A DNA stretch of 64,000 bases from Saussurea involucrata (GCA_033807775.1 CM066313.1:87669484-87733483); one strand, 5' to 3'; shown: positions 22,859-37,083, counted from the stretch's first letter. The notes: a model not told the origin generated them from the sequence alone. Program-made: numbers and translations.

Positions 22859-22871
22859 ACTTGAGGGGGAG
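22859..22871 (+). other. Polypurine tract of Copia element
   Basis: CTTGAGGGGGAG immediately precedes the 3' LTR at 22872, as needed for plus-strand priming. Confidence 0.85.
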
Positions 22872-23089
22872 TGTTGGAAAAAAGAAAAAAGGAAATGATT
22901 TGTCAAATATCTCCTCCCAAATTCAAGGATCAATCTCGTATGTTACAGCTATTCTCCATCCTAGAATCATGCACAACCTTTCCTTGTATATGTCATTTGT
23001 GTCCTATAACTGTTAGCTTCCAATGTATTGTAATACACACAAAAAAACACCAATCAATAAAAGGAATTTCTGCCTTCTGATCGACAATA
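22872..23089 (+). repeat. 3' LTR of Copia element
   Basis: 218 bp, nearly identical to 18003-18219, followed by the second CATTG at 23090-23094. Confidence 0.95.
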
Positions 23090-23692
23090 CATTGTGCATG
23101 ACATGTTAAGTGGTTCATACACCAGTCGCTTCGGATATGATGGCGAAAAACATTGTGTGGTTGCCGAAGACCAAGTTTGAAAGTCGTATCTTTAGGTACA
23201 TGCAATTTTTTTCTGTTTTTAAAAATTTGCGTAATATATAATTATATATATATATATATTAATGTTATTCTATTATGAATTAGATCCATAAAGGGGCGGG
23301 GAAATGGAAGAACAAAGGTCTTTCCCTTTTACGAGGATCTTTGTATTGCATTTGGAAAAGATAGGGCTCAAGGAAATCGGGCAAGAGACTTCATTGAGAT
23401 AGAAGAAGAGGTGAATAGAGAAGATCAAGAACAACATATATATGAAGAGTTTGATGACGTGACAACAACTAGCCATATTCAAGGTGTCAATGCAAATATG
23501 CATTCCGAAGAAACTTCAAGTGGGCGTGGTAGGAAGAAAAACGTCGAGTAGATCCTATGGCGGATGGATTTAGTAATGCGGTTGCCAAACTCAGAGAAAG
23601 TTTGGAGAAAATGAAGAACAAGCTCAACAACGGTATCGAACGAGAAGAAGAACTTGATAAGAAACGTTCATCGATCACTTCAAAATTTTAAA
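23090..23692 (+). pseudogene. Myb/SANT-like gene, rest of exon 1 and exon 2
   Basis: After the target duplication the frame continues VHDMLSGSYTSRFGYDG...VVAEDQV, then meets TGA at 23178-23180 where the family usually has Trp (TGG). A donor-like TTTAG|GTACAT is at 23195/23196 and an acceptor-like GAATTAG at 23283. Exon 2 carries HKGAGKWKNK and, after a one-base shift, FPFYEDLCIAFGKDRAQ, the usual second block of this family, followed by an acidic tail and a helical C-terminus (NAVAKLRESLEKMKNKL). The nonsense codon and frameshift suggest it was already decaying or decayed after the insertion. Confidence 0.65.
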
Positions 23693-24405
23693 AAATGCGG
23701 TCGTTCACTCAATCGCAGAGTTTAAAGTGATATCAATGATAAGAGGAGACACTGAAAGGGTGAACATGTTTTGGGATTTGCAAGAAGCCTATACAGAATC
23801 TTTAGTGAAGTGGGTTTTGGAAGAATGAAAAAGCTTGATGATTAGATATGTGGTTTTGGAAGAACATTTTGGTAGTTAATGTGTTTTAAAACAATTTGGA
23901 AGAATAACTTGGTGGTTAATATGTTTTTGAACAATTTGGAAGAATAATTTGGTGGTTAATGTGTGTTAGAACAATTTGGTGGTTAATATGTATTTTAGTT
24001 GAACTAGTTTAGTGGTTGATATGTGTTTTAGAACAATAAAGTGGATGTTTAAATATATAAATATGTAGTTTTGAAGAGATTTGGTCATTAAACATACAAT
24101 TTTGGAAAAATCAATAAAAAGGTAATTTACCAATAAAACAAATTCTTTATAACACAAACAAATAATTACAAAAAAAATCCAAAGTCCAAATCCAAATCCT
24201 AATCCTACAAACCAAACAAGATTTATAATGGAATGGAATTCAAATCCATTCCAAATCCTACAAACCAAACACATGATGGGATTCCAAATCCCCTCGAATC
24301 CAAATCCCTCTAAATCCAAATCCTTACATGAAATCCAATCCATTCCTGTAAACCAAACACGCCCTAAGTATTTCACAGAAATGGTAGGCTACTTTCTTAT
24401 CCTAT
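23693..24405. repeat. Diverged tandem repeat and MITE-like fragment
   Basis: About 23850-24030 holds several diverged ~35-45 bp units with ACAATTTGG...GGTGGTTAATATGT. About 24180-24367 is rich in AAATCC/CCAAAC and ends CCAAACACGCCC followed by TAA, which resembles the terminal inverted repeat and TAA/TTA target of Tourist-like MITEs. The partner end was not found. No supported gene. Confidence 0.4.
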
Positions 24406-28041
<3,636 letters not shown>

Positions 28042-29098
28042 TTTCAATAAATTAGATGTCTTCTTCTGCTGTTACAATTGGATCATGGTGGTTGCAGATT
28101 TTTCTATTATACTTGGAGGGGTTGACCCCGTCAACTGTACCTAACGCAATGGTGGATTTCTCTGTTTTCTTAATGAATGCTTACTTTGACCATTTTCAAC
28201 ATTTCAACATATTCTAAAAAAATAAAAAGTACCTTTATTTCCGACAAAAAATATCATTTTTGGTCCTTGGGATTGTTACTCAGTATCAAGTTTAGTCCCT
28301 GTTGCAAACTAATTACAATTCAAATCGAAAACGATCGGTATAACTTTTTGAATTATTTATACCCACCGTGTTAGAATGGGTGTCAACTTTTTGAATTTTG
28401 ATATTTTCTCCAAAAATCTAAAAAAATAATATGGATACATTCTTAACACTGTTTTCATTTTGATATTTGGTATGATTATTGCAAAATTTAAACTTGTATT
28501 ATTTACGCTAAAATGCAATAAAGAAAAGAAAAAATAATAAAAGCCCATAGATTAGAATTTTCTCATTTTCAGTGTTTGAGTCCATTAATTTTTTTTGAAT
28601 GAATAAACCGTTATACATGCTTATTTTGAATTATTTGGTCTGAAATATTCAAAAATTATGTCTAAAACATAAATAGAAATATATAAAAATTATACTAATT
28701 CTTTCACAAAATATACCAAAAAAATGAATGTCCATCCTTTCACAAAATATTAAATAATATGTCCATCTTTTTACAAATTAGTAATGAAAATAGTATATTT
28801 TTTCTACGTTTAATTTGTTCATTTTACTTTGTTGTCGGTGAGAGGATTTGTATATTTTTTATTCAAAAAAATGTTTCGGATTTATTTGTTTAAAATTAAG
28901 TTTATGATTGTGTTTCTTCAAAAAAGTTTGGAATTTATTTGTTTAAAAAAGTTCAAGCATATATTTGGTAGAAATTTTCGGAAAAAGCTTATAAATTTAT
29001 TTATTAAAAAAATCAGAGACTTAATCATTCAAAATCAGATAGTTTATTGGGGGGTTTTAGACCTTTTCCAAATTGTATCACGTTAACCCGTTTTTACA
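28042..29098. other. Upstream region of the receptor kinase
   Basis: AT-rich, no supported gene. Any promoter for the minus-strand kinase would lie just above 28041. A segment at about 28990-29070 recurs in diverged form at 32300-32370, showing that the solo LTR and MITE lie between or within older repeated DNA. Confidence 0.4.
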
Positions 29099-29106
29099 GG
29101 TTACAA

Positions 29107-29643
29107 TAGGGGTGTTCAAAAAACCCGGAAAACCGAGAAACCGAGCCAAACCGCTTGATTCGAAACCGGAAAAATCGAAAACTGAAAAACCCGAAAACCG
29201 GGTATTCACGGATGGTTTTGGTTTTCAGTTATAGGTATCCGCAGTTAACCGATCCGAACAGATATATATAATAAATGTAATAATATTATATTTAATATTA
29301 ATTCTTTAATTTTTGAGTAGTAATCAACTAAATAGTAGATATTTTTAAACAATTAAACTTATTTTAATTTCTTGTTCTTGGATAATTTTTATATATTTGT
29401 TATGTAATTGGTTTAAACTTTCTATTTTGACATTAATTTTATATTGAACATAATATTTTTCGATAACTTCGGGTAACCGTGAACCGAACCGCGGGTAACC
29501 GACTAACTGCTGTTCGGTTCGGTTTGGTTCAACCCGCGATTCGGTTCGGTTCAGGTAACTAGGTATCCGCCTCATGCGGTTCGGTTCACATTTTTCCTAC
29601 TAACCGAGCCGAGCCGAGCCGAACCGAACCGTGAACACCCCTA
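29107..29643. mobile_element. hAT-type MITE, 537 bp
   Basis: Perfect 12-bp terminal inverted repeats TAGGGGTGTTCA and TGAACACCCCTA, flanked by a perfect 8-bp target duplication GGTTACAA (29099-29106 and 29644-29651). The 8-bp duplication is the hAT hallmark. Internally it is rich in CGGTTCGG/CCGAACCG on both arms, so single strands could fold extensively. No transposase coding region. Confidence 0.9.
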
Positions 29644-29689
29644 GGTTACAAAGATGTATTTAACCGATTTTTAAAAGTTTAAGGGTTTT

Positions 29690-32291
29690 TGTAACACCCT
29701 CAAATTTGGAACGAGCAACTAACTTTAAAATTCAATAGGTCAACCAAAAATAGATGAATTCATTTCTACAAATCATTCCTTTAAAATACCTCAGAATTAA
29801 AACATCATAAATTCTACAGTTTGTAACTTAGTGCGGGCGTTACTTAATACAACATAAGTTTGCCAGTCCAAACTATTGCGGAAGACTTCACTAAATAATT
29901 CACCTCTCGTGCACTTTACTAGCACTCGCCACTTCATAATGTAGCTAGAGTTACCCCAACCTGAGCCTGTTGCACATGCCGACAAATAAAAAGGGTTAGG
30001 CTTACGCCTAGTGAGTTCAAGCATTTTATCATGACTATATAAAATCATAAATCGGAGGTTAGTAGTTATAGTCATGATTTAAATAAATCTTTAAATGAAA
30101 GTTTGCGACAAAGACTATCATTTCCAAAAAGATTTCCCAAACGGCATAAACGACTCGTTTTCCAACACACTCAAATTCATGGAAACCATACCCGAAAAGT
30201 GTGATGCGTTTTCCAAAATGAATTACATTTCCAACTCACTCAAATACGTAAATAAGTTTAGTTTGGGCAAAACCTTTAAATACGGTTGACAATACATACC
30301 CAACCCGTAAAACATGGAAACCATCCATTAAATATAACTCTTTATTAAAAACATAATACAAAGCGATACTAATGCGACCGAAAAAGGTAATAAAGATCAA
30401 ATACCATAAACGAGAAAGACCCGTATCCGTTGAAGGTGGAGGTAACACAAATACCCAAAACATCATACACGGATGAGATATAAACCACCAATTACGTACT
30501 ATGGAAAAACAATCCATATAAATGGAACGCGTCACCGAAAACATAAGTAGTAACAAATACCCAAAACAACACATTTCGGTGGGGGAGACCCGTATACATC
30601 GCACGTGACGGAACACCAAAATGGGTCACTTACTATGTAATAAAAACACCCACATGGATTACTCTCGTAAAACTGAGCTCAATCACTCCAGATCTATTGC
30701 TCACGAGACTAGGATGCCCCAACTTCAACCACTCCAGGTCTATACATTGGGTCACCAAATCCACAACAACACATTAGGGATTACACCTTACTGCCCATGA
30801 GACGACGCCCGGCCATCTAGGTCCACGCCTTACTTATCATGGATCCCGATGCCTATCCCGTGCTACAAAATAAACTAACGTCTCGTAAACCGAGCTCAAT
30901 CAATTCCGACCTCTTGCCCGCGAGACTAAGGGGAAACTTAAATGCCTATGGATCCATGGCCAACAAGGTCTAAAATATTACACGACCCCAAACATATAAA
31001 CAACTGCATTCAAACATGCAATTCCCCCAATAACATAAATTACGATCAAAACTCAACTCTGAGGTATCAAAACGGACAAATGTCCCCAAGACTTAATAAA
31101 ATCCAATACCGAGCCACAAACTCAACCAACTCGAAAGATAATTCATACAAGTCATAAAATGACATTAAATACAACAACACACACCGGTTGTCAGTAAATA
31201 CTTCAAATCCATAAAAATCCGGAATAAAACCTTGGATCGGGATAACCCTCATTTCCAAAGGACTCAACCTTTACATTTCCAAAACAGCTCATGATGTACT
31301 ATATGCATATTTCCAAAACATCCACAAATGCATTTTTATAATAAATAGATTCCATTTATCACATAAATCAACAACTCATTTCATGTATGATTTATTATCA
31401 CATTTTTCCAAAATATCCAAAAGTAGTGTTTTACAATATTCACCACAATTAATACCTTAAAAGGGTAAAATCCCCCAAATAACCCAGTATTGATAATTTT
31501 CAGGTAAAACACACAATTACTTGGAAAAATAACATTTTGGCATGTACAAAGTTTTCGCAAAGTAACTTGAACTCACCTTGCTAGATTTAGCTAAATCTAG
31601 AGTTTCCCCAACGTATGCTCCTTTGAAGAAGTCCGTATCCTCAAGTCCAAATCTTCCAAAACCTAAACCATCAAGTGAATCCACCAACCAAACACCTCTA
31701 GTGCTACCAAAGTGAGCCTCAATCTTCATTTCATCTAAAGAAAGGAAAAGGTTTAGGTGAGGGTTGGGTAAACCCTAGAAAGTGTATAAATCTTACCAAA
31801 ACAAAAGTGAGGAGAAGGGTTCTAACCTCACATCGTATTCCCTTGTTAAGAACTGAGAGAGAAGCTTTGATTTGTAAGATTGTTGGCTTCAAAAGCTCCA
31901 AAAACGATTTAGAGGGTTAGGGTTCGGTTTTGGGAGAGTTGAGAGAGAGTGAGATGGAGTAGAAATGAATGAAAGTTGAAAGGCGTAGGTTTTAAAGCCC
32001 TCAGGCCCGATCGTGATAGTGACATAACGATAGTGACTTGGTCACTATCGTCGGGGCATAATCGCCCAACCCCTTCCCACTCGCGGTACACTTCCAGCGA
32101 TAGTGACACTGCGATAATGCCAAGGGCACAATCGTCGGGCACTATCGCCCAACCTATATCGAGCCCCATTAGTCCCTTTTTTGGTCCTTGGTTCCAAATC
32201 AATCAAGTCCAACCTTCCACTCAGATTAATAATTCCATATTAATACTCAAAATGACGAGATATACATTACTCGAATTTTCGGGGTGTTACA
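29690..32291 (-). mobile_element. Solo LTR of a Ty3/Gypsy element, 2602 bp
   Basis: Ends TGTAACACCC and GGGTGTTACA (10-bp inverted), flanked by GTTTT and GTTGT, a 4-of-5 match for a target duplication. No internal domain or primer site adjoins either side. The ends and the motif order near 29995 (CTTACGCCTAGTGAGTTCAAG) resemble the Tekay-like LTR at 10271-12241, which suggests minus orientation. Likely made by recombination between two LTRs. Palindromic TAGTGAC/GTCACTA clusters lie at 32010-32160. Confidence 0.75.
32027..32051 (-). promoter_or_regulatory. Inverted repeat upstream of TATA-like box in solo LTR
   Basis: ACGATAGTGAC and GTCACTATCGT, 11-bp arms around a 3-base loop. Further half-sites occur nearby at 32013, 32098 and 32146. 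On the minus strand a TATA-like CTTTAAAA follows at about 31989-31996. Confidence 0.45.
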
Positions 32292-32482
32292 GTTGTATAT
32301 TCAAAAAAATAGTTTAAAGACTTAACCATTCAAAATCAGATATTTCGTTGGTTTTTTTTAGACTTTTCCCTACTTTTTTGAACAAATAAATTTATGTACT
32401 TATTGAAATCAAACAAAATGATTCAGGTACGGTGGTAATTGATAAAGTTGGCTTTTAAAGTAGAAGCAACTACTTTCATCTC
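32292..32482. other. Spacer, no gene seen
   Basis: Partly a diverged copy of 28990-29070 (TTCAAAATCAGATA). Nothing else recognised. Confidence 0.4.
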
Positions 32483-32911
32483 CTATTGCCCATCCATAAC
32501 TATGATGGTTATAATGTTTATAGAGCAATTTATCGCTTTACTTTTGTCTAAACCTGACTTTGACTTAACTCCATCGTATAAGAATCGTGGTTTGTTTGGA
32601 GCGGGTAAAGCTATGGTGTTATTGAGAAGCATGGAGATCTCATCTGAAGTTGTTGGTCGATCAATTGCACTTTCTTGTACACAAAGAAGTGCCACATGAA
32701 CGGTCCTCAAGAATTATTGTGCAACACAAGCATTTCCTAGCATTGGATCTCTCAGCTCCAACACATTCCCTTGTTTGCCATAGCTCCCATGCCTAAATCA
32801 TTAAGATATCATGATATATAACTCGTATAATTTGTAAAAGATGTTAAAAAGTGATATATTGACTAAGCTTACATATCCAATAAGATTGAATTCCCGATCA
32901 TGATGAACAAA
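32483..32911 (-). pseudogene. Receptor-kinase relic, last two exons
   Basis: Minus strand. The last exon, 32483-32792, is a diverged copy of the final exon of the kinase at 24406-24714 (VHVALLCVQESAIDRPTT, CSIN near the end). Relative to that copy it has one extra A after AWELWQ and an in-frame TAA before FLRTVH. The exon before it survives only as 32873-32911 (FVHHDREFNLIGY), with donor GTAAGC. At about 32907-32911 this exon is fused to Copia sequence across a 5-base shared ACAAA. The remaining kinase exons are missing between here and 43906. Confidence 0.8.
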
Positions 32912-33208
32912 ACCATTTAAAAGAACTTTACCATTTTTTATGATTTTACAAGAATCTTCTTCGAAGACAACAGTTATACCATTTTTACACAGTTGGCGAA
33001 CACTTAACAAATTAAAATGTAGATTGTCAACATGATTAACATTAAGAAATTGAACATTATTGCAAGAAACTGTACCTCTACCAATTATATTTCCTTTGGA
33101 GTTTCCTCCAAAAATTACCTGTCCACCATCACATGACTTATATGATGAAAAGAGATTATTGTTTCCGGTCATGTGACGTGTGCAACCACTATCGAGTATC
33201 CAGTCCAT
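32912..33208 (-). pseudogene. SIRE-type pol, 5' fragment
   Basis: The first ~99 residues of pol (MDWILDSGCTRHMTGNN with the protease Asp-Ser-Gly, then LLSVRQLCKNGITVVF), the same as the start of the complete pol at 37112-40162. After KVLLNGFV the frame runs on into kinase exon residues HHDREFNLIGY, an in-frame fusion without evidence of function. Confidence 0.9.
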
Positions 33209-33633
33209 ATCAAGGTCAATCTACAATAATGAAGATGTAACTTTTATGGTCCCCATTTCTCGTGGGTCCTTGACAATTAGTTTCAATGTCAACCAACATG
33301 CATATATATAAAGTCAAACAGAATATATATATATATAATACATTACACAATATTAATATATATATATAATACATCAAACCATATTAATATATATATATAA
33401 CACATATCAAGTAAGACAAAATATATATAATATATTAAACAACTTTAATATATAATACATCAAACACAAATATGTATATAACATATTAAACAAACACCAT
33501 ATATATATATATGTAATACGTATATATATATAAACAAACAGTACATAGTAATATATATTACTTATATATATAATATATACAACAAATTATATTTAAACTA
33601 TATATATATATATAACATATATACATAACACAT
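33209..33633 (-). repeat. AT-rich spacer between gag and pol (truncated copy)
   Basis: About 425 bases dominated by TATATA runs from 33300 to 33620. Same as 40163-40589 apart from microsatellite length. Confidence 0.8.
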
Positions 33634-35544
33634 TTAAAACCATAAACGCATACCACCGGGATTATCATTACTAAACATTCCTTTTGGAATCCATTTATTT
33701 ACCATTTTAATTTTGCGATTATATTTATCATACACATAAAAACAAGCATTTACATTCGCATTATTATTAGGTTTAGAATATTTGTCATGGTACATGCGAG
33801 CATACGGTTTTCTCGTATTATAATTTACATTATTTATTTTATGCACATACGGAGGTTTTTGCACATATTGATTTCTTGTATTTACTTTAGGTGATTCATA
33901 AAATCTTTTGATGGGTTTACATGAACATTTATCAACACAAGTATTGGAACCAATGCCTTTTCTACATTTTATACGGTTAGGCATATTAAGCATGTTAAGT
34001 ACCTTTTTATTACTACTTTCAAAGGCTTTAGCTAGCATGTTATCTTTTTCATATGAAGCACATTTAGCCTTTAAACATGTAATCTCATTCTCAAGAATAT
34101 CACATTTTGTACAAATAATATTTTCATGTGATTTTTTATTTAAGCATGCAATTTCTTTATTTAAAGCATCACAAGATTTACAAAAATCTTTTTCTCCTAA
34201 TTTAGTTTCTAATTTAGCAATTATATCCATATCATTTTCAGATTTTTGTTTAACATTTTTTATTTCCTTTTTACATGCATTTACAGTTTCTTTTAACATA
34301 GCATTCTCATCTTGGTAACGATTTGCAAGAGCGGCCATTTTATGAAAAGATTCATATAATTCTTCAAGATTATTTTCATTATCACTTTCATAATCACTAT
34401 CGTAATCCGAGTAAGAAGATTTTACCTCGTCGTCGCTTTCGGCCATAAGACAAATGGCTTGATAGTCATCTTCTTCTTCACTCTCGCTCCACGCGCCTCC
34501 AATGAAGGCTTTCTCCTTCTTCTTTTGGAACTTGTTCTTTTTCGGACATTCATTGGCGTAGTGGTCTTTGTCACCACATGAGTAGCAAAAGCCTCTCTTT
34601 GGCTTAGCTTTATCGTCTTCACTCGAGTCGCCATTTTTCTTAACTTTTTCGTCTCGTTTATGGAACTTACGACTTCGATTTTCACCACCACGACGGTAGT
34701 TACCGTTTCTTTGAAATCTGCCATTGTTAGAAAATTTATTATTATTATTAAGAAATTTGGAAAAGTTTCTTACCAACATGGCGACTTCATCGAGAGTTTC
34801 GGATGGATCTTTCGAGGAGCTAGCTTTCTCCTTTTTCTTCTCAACTTTTGGTGTTGAGACATTGAGAGCGATTGACTTCTTCTTGACTTGCTCCCGATCT
34901 TTGTTTCTTTTAAGTGCAATTTCATGCACTTTAAGATTACCGATCAAGTCATCTATCTTCATTATGGAAAGGTCACGGGAGTCTTCTAAAGATGTTATCT
35001 TTTGCATCCACTCCGAAGGAAGGGCTCGTAGGATTTTCCTTATATAGTCCTCGTTAGGATAAGTGCGATCCAAACCTTTCAAAGTAGTCACAATAAGGTT
35101 AAATCTTTTAAACATTGAGTCAATTGACTCATCTTGTTTCATTTCGAACAGTTCATAATCGTGAACTAAAATATTTACTTTACTAGATTTAACTTCCGTG
35201 TTTCCACGATGAGTATTATTTAAACTTTCCCATATTTGATTTGCAGTTTTATATGTATATACTCTTTCAATTTCATCAGTTGTTAAAGCAGCATATAATA
35301 TATTCTTAGCTTCAAAGTTTAAACAAAAATGAGTTTCATCAGAAGTAGTCCATTCATCTATAGGTTTATCAATGTAAACATCATCTTTCACAATGGTGGG
35401 TTTAAAATTCCCTTTTTCTATAATATTCCAAATCTTTTGATTTTTGCCACGCACGTGACATTCAAATAGCTCGGCCCAAATGCCAAACTTTTCAGTATCT
35501 ATCAAAGGAGGTTTTGAAAACACGATATTAGTTTGTTGAGCCAT
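33634..35544 (-). CDS. SIRE-type Copia gag, second copy
   Basis: 636 residues, uninterrupted, starting MAQQTNIVFSKPPLID. It is the same protein as 40590-42500 apart from one residue seen (IDDLIGN here, INDLIGN there). N-terminal UBN2-like capsid region to about residue 230, a Ser/Lys linker, CCHC knuckle CYSCGDKDHYANEC near residue 320, an acidic stretch, then a Lys/Glu coiled-coil-like region with CxxC pairs, ending KWIPKGMFSNDNPGG. Gag builds the particle and binds RNA. Belongs to the truncated copy and could still be expressed from the LTR at 35604-36948. Confidence 0.9.
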   Translation of the reverse strand: MAQQTNIVFSKPPLIDTEKFGIWAELFECHVRGKNQKIWNIIEKGNFKPTIVKDDVYIDKPIDEWTTSDETHFCLNFEAKNILYAALTTDEIERVYTYKTANQIWESLNNTHRGNTEVKSSKVNILVHDYELFEMKQDESIDSMFKRFNLIVTTLKGLDRTYPNEDYIRKILRALPSEWMQKITSLEDSRDLSIMKIDDLIGNLKVHEIALKRNKDREQVKKKSIALNVSTPKVEKKKEKASSSKDPSETLDEVAMLVRNFSKFLNNNNKFSNNGRFQRNGNYRRGGENRSRKFHKRDEKVKKNGDSSEDDKAKPKRGFCYSCGDKDHYANECPKKNKFQKKKEKAFIGGAWSESEEEDDYQAICLMAESDDEVKSSYSDYDSDYESDNENNLEELYESFHKMAALANRYQDENAMLKETVNACKKEIKNVKQKSENDMDIIAKLETKLGEKDFCKSCDALNKEIACLNKKSHENIICTKCDILENEITCLKAKCASYEKDNMLAKAFESSNKKVLNMLNMPNRIKCRKGIGSNTCVDKCSCKPIKRFYESPKVNTRNQYVQKPPYVHKINNVNYNTRKPYARMYHDKYSKPNNNANVNACFYVYDKYNRKIKMVNKWIPKGMFSNDNPGGMRLWF

Positions 35545-35588
35545 TTAGAAGAATAAGAGAAAATTATGCAGAATATTTTTGAAAGACC

Positions 35589-35601
35589 TGCTCTGATACC
35601 A
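35589..35601 (-). other. Primer-binding site, initiator tRNA-Met
   Basis: Plus strand TGCTCTGATACCA; minus TGGTATCAGAGCA two bases inside the LTR. The counterpart in the complete copy is 42545-42557. Confidence 0.9.
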
Positions 35602-35603
35602 AA

Positions 35604-36948
35604 TGTTAGACAACCTAAGGGGGGGGGGGTTGTATTTTAAATCTTTTACTTTCAAAAATTCTTTTTACAAATAAATACAGAATAAATAAAGCAGAGTATA
35701 AATAAATAAGTATACAACAATTATATAAACAGATATAATTTAAATGCACAGCGGAAATGTAAATAGATAAGGGAAAGAGAATACTTGACAACGGTATTTT
35801 TAAAGTGGTTCACCAAACACAAAGTTGGCTAGTCCACCTCGAGAAAATAACACTTCTCGGAGATCCAATACGAAACGTGTTCTTTATGGTAGAAACACAA
35901 ACCTTAATACAACAAACGCGAATCACTCTACTTTGAGAGATTAATGTGGATCACTCACTCTTATTCAAACACTTACAAGAGGGTATAATTTTAATATGAA
36001 TAATCACTCTTGAATAAGGTTTATCACTTGGATATTTTTAGAGAGTTTGATCACTTGAGTTGTGTTGCTGATTCAACTAATCGAGAGATTTTAATCTGCT
36101 ATCAACTCAAGATTTCTTACTCAAAAATTAATTTTATCAGTTTAAGTGATTTAGTGTGAGTAAGAAGGCAGCAGAATAATAATCAAATGCTGAGGGAGAA
36201 TTTATTGCTGAAGTTGGTGTGGCATTGAAGGCTGGTGGTTGCATGATATTTATACTGGATGAGCAACAGGGCAGAAGCTTTCGCGGTATACCGGCTTTCC
36301 ATCGCGGTATACCTGCGTCAGAAAAAAGTACACTGCAGAGGAGAAGGTCAACCCTGCAAAAACAAACGGTACATGGTACCCGCGGTATACCGCGTTGCAC
36401 ACGGCGGTATACCGCCTGAAAAGGTTCCTGACAAGAGAAGAACTGATGGGTGAACAGTATCGCGGTATACCGCGTGGACCTTGGCGGTATACCGCCTGAC
36501 AGTCGTACAAAAGGGCAGTTGCGCTGGAAGACTTCTTTCGGCTGAACACTCTTTGCATTTATTGATGAACAGTAGCAGAGATTTGATTTTAATAAAATAA
36601 CATATATATATATTTATCATGCGATTTATATATATATTTAATAAAAATAATATATATATATTATATATATATTTGATTCAAATATATTTATATAGATACG
36701 AAATATCCAAGTGATAAAATATTTTAGGGTGTTTATCATTTTAAAATAAAATGACGAAACTCTTCAGACTTGGATTCTTCAGATAAAAAAATTATCGAGA
36801 TCATTTAAATATCTGCACACTCAGATAAAATATTAGATAACAAATAATGCGGTGTGTTTTGTAATCATCAAAATAAATATGGAGATGTGATTTTATGTGT
36901 ACCAAAAATATATCACAATATTTAAAGCTGGGTACACTTGCACCAACA
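35604..36948 (-). repeat. 3' LTR of complete SIRE element (shared with tandem copy)
   Basis: Ends TGTTAGACAACC and GCACCAACA, 1345 bp. It is both the 3' LTR of the complete element and the 5' LTR of the truncated copy. Contains a G-run at about 35621-35630, the palindrome cluster at 36283-36495 and a TATA box at 36246-36254 on the minus strand. Confidence 0.95.
36246..36495 (-). promoter_or_regulatory. LTR promoter: six palindromes upstream of a TATA box
   Basis: The minus-strand TATA box TATAAATAT is at 36246-36254. Starting 29 bases upstream are six sites: GCGGTATACC at 36283 and 36304, and full GCGGTATACCGC at 36382-36393, 36404-36415, 36462-36473 and 36484-36495. The full site is a perfect 12-base palindrome, as for a dimeric DNA-binding protein. 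The last four lie in two pairs 22 bases apart, about 80 bases between pairs. Confidence 0.65.
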
Positions 36949-37083
36949 ATCTCCCCCTTTTTGATGATGACAAACACAACGCTAAACACGAGAGCATACT
37001 CGGTTTCTCTCCCCCTTTTGTCGAAGCAAAAAGGGTTTAAGAAAGTCGCTTATGCTCCCCCTCAAAAGATGCTCCCCCTCAAA
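36949..37083 (-). other. Polypurine tract cluster
   Basis: On the minus strand four GGGGGAG tracts occur within 135 bases (about 36951, 37010, 37057 and 37073 on plus as CTCCCCC). The one touching the LTR (AAAAAGGGGGAGAT) is the expected plus-strand primer; the others may be spare or older primers. Confidence 0.75.

Larger units (their letters stand above)
18003..23089 (+). mobile_element. Near-complete Ty1/Copia element in a Myb/SANT-like exon
   Basis: 5087 bp with 217/218-bp LTRs, primer site, gag, protease, integrase, RT, RNase H and a polypurine tract, flanked by CATTG. I count about four substitutions and one indel between the LTRs, so the insertion is recent on a genomic scale. Three frameshifts interrupt the polyprotein. 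The lineage within Copia was not resolved with confidence. Confidence 0.95.
32907..36948 (-). mobile_element. Truncated tandem copy of the SIRE-type Copia
   Basis: Read on the minus strand: shared LTR 35604-36948, primer site 35589-35601, full gag, AT-rich spacer and the first ~100 codons of pol, then an abrupt junction with kinase exon sequence at about 32907-32911. Nearly identical to 39863-43905. Together with the complete copy to its right it forms LTR-internal-LTR-internal, sharing the middle LTR. Confidence 0.9.

Noticed and set aside
29690..32291. A full Gypsy element instead of a solo LTR
   Set aside because: No primer site, polypurine tract or coding domain is present; only one pair of ends with TGTAACACCC/GGGTGTTACA.
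33908..35047. Plus-strand frames of 65-136 residues, repeated at 40864-42003
   Set aside because: Antisense shadows of the SIRE-type gag.
36283..36495. CRISPR-like array from regularly repeated palindromes
   Set aside because: Only six short sites with irregular spacing inside an LTR of a plant element; no cas genes.
36137..36620. Frames coding for GIPR/AVYR repeats, repeated at 43094-43577
   Set aside because: They are translations of the GCGGTATACC promoter palindromes in the LTR, read in several frames on both strands.
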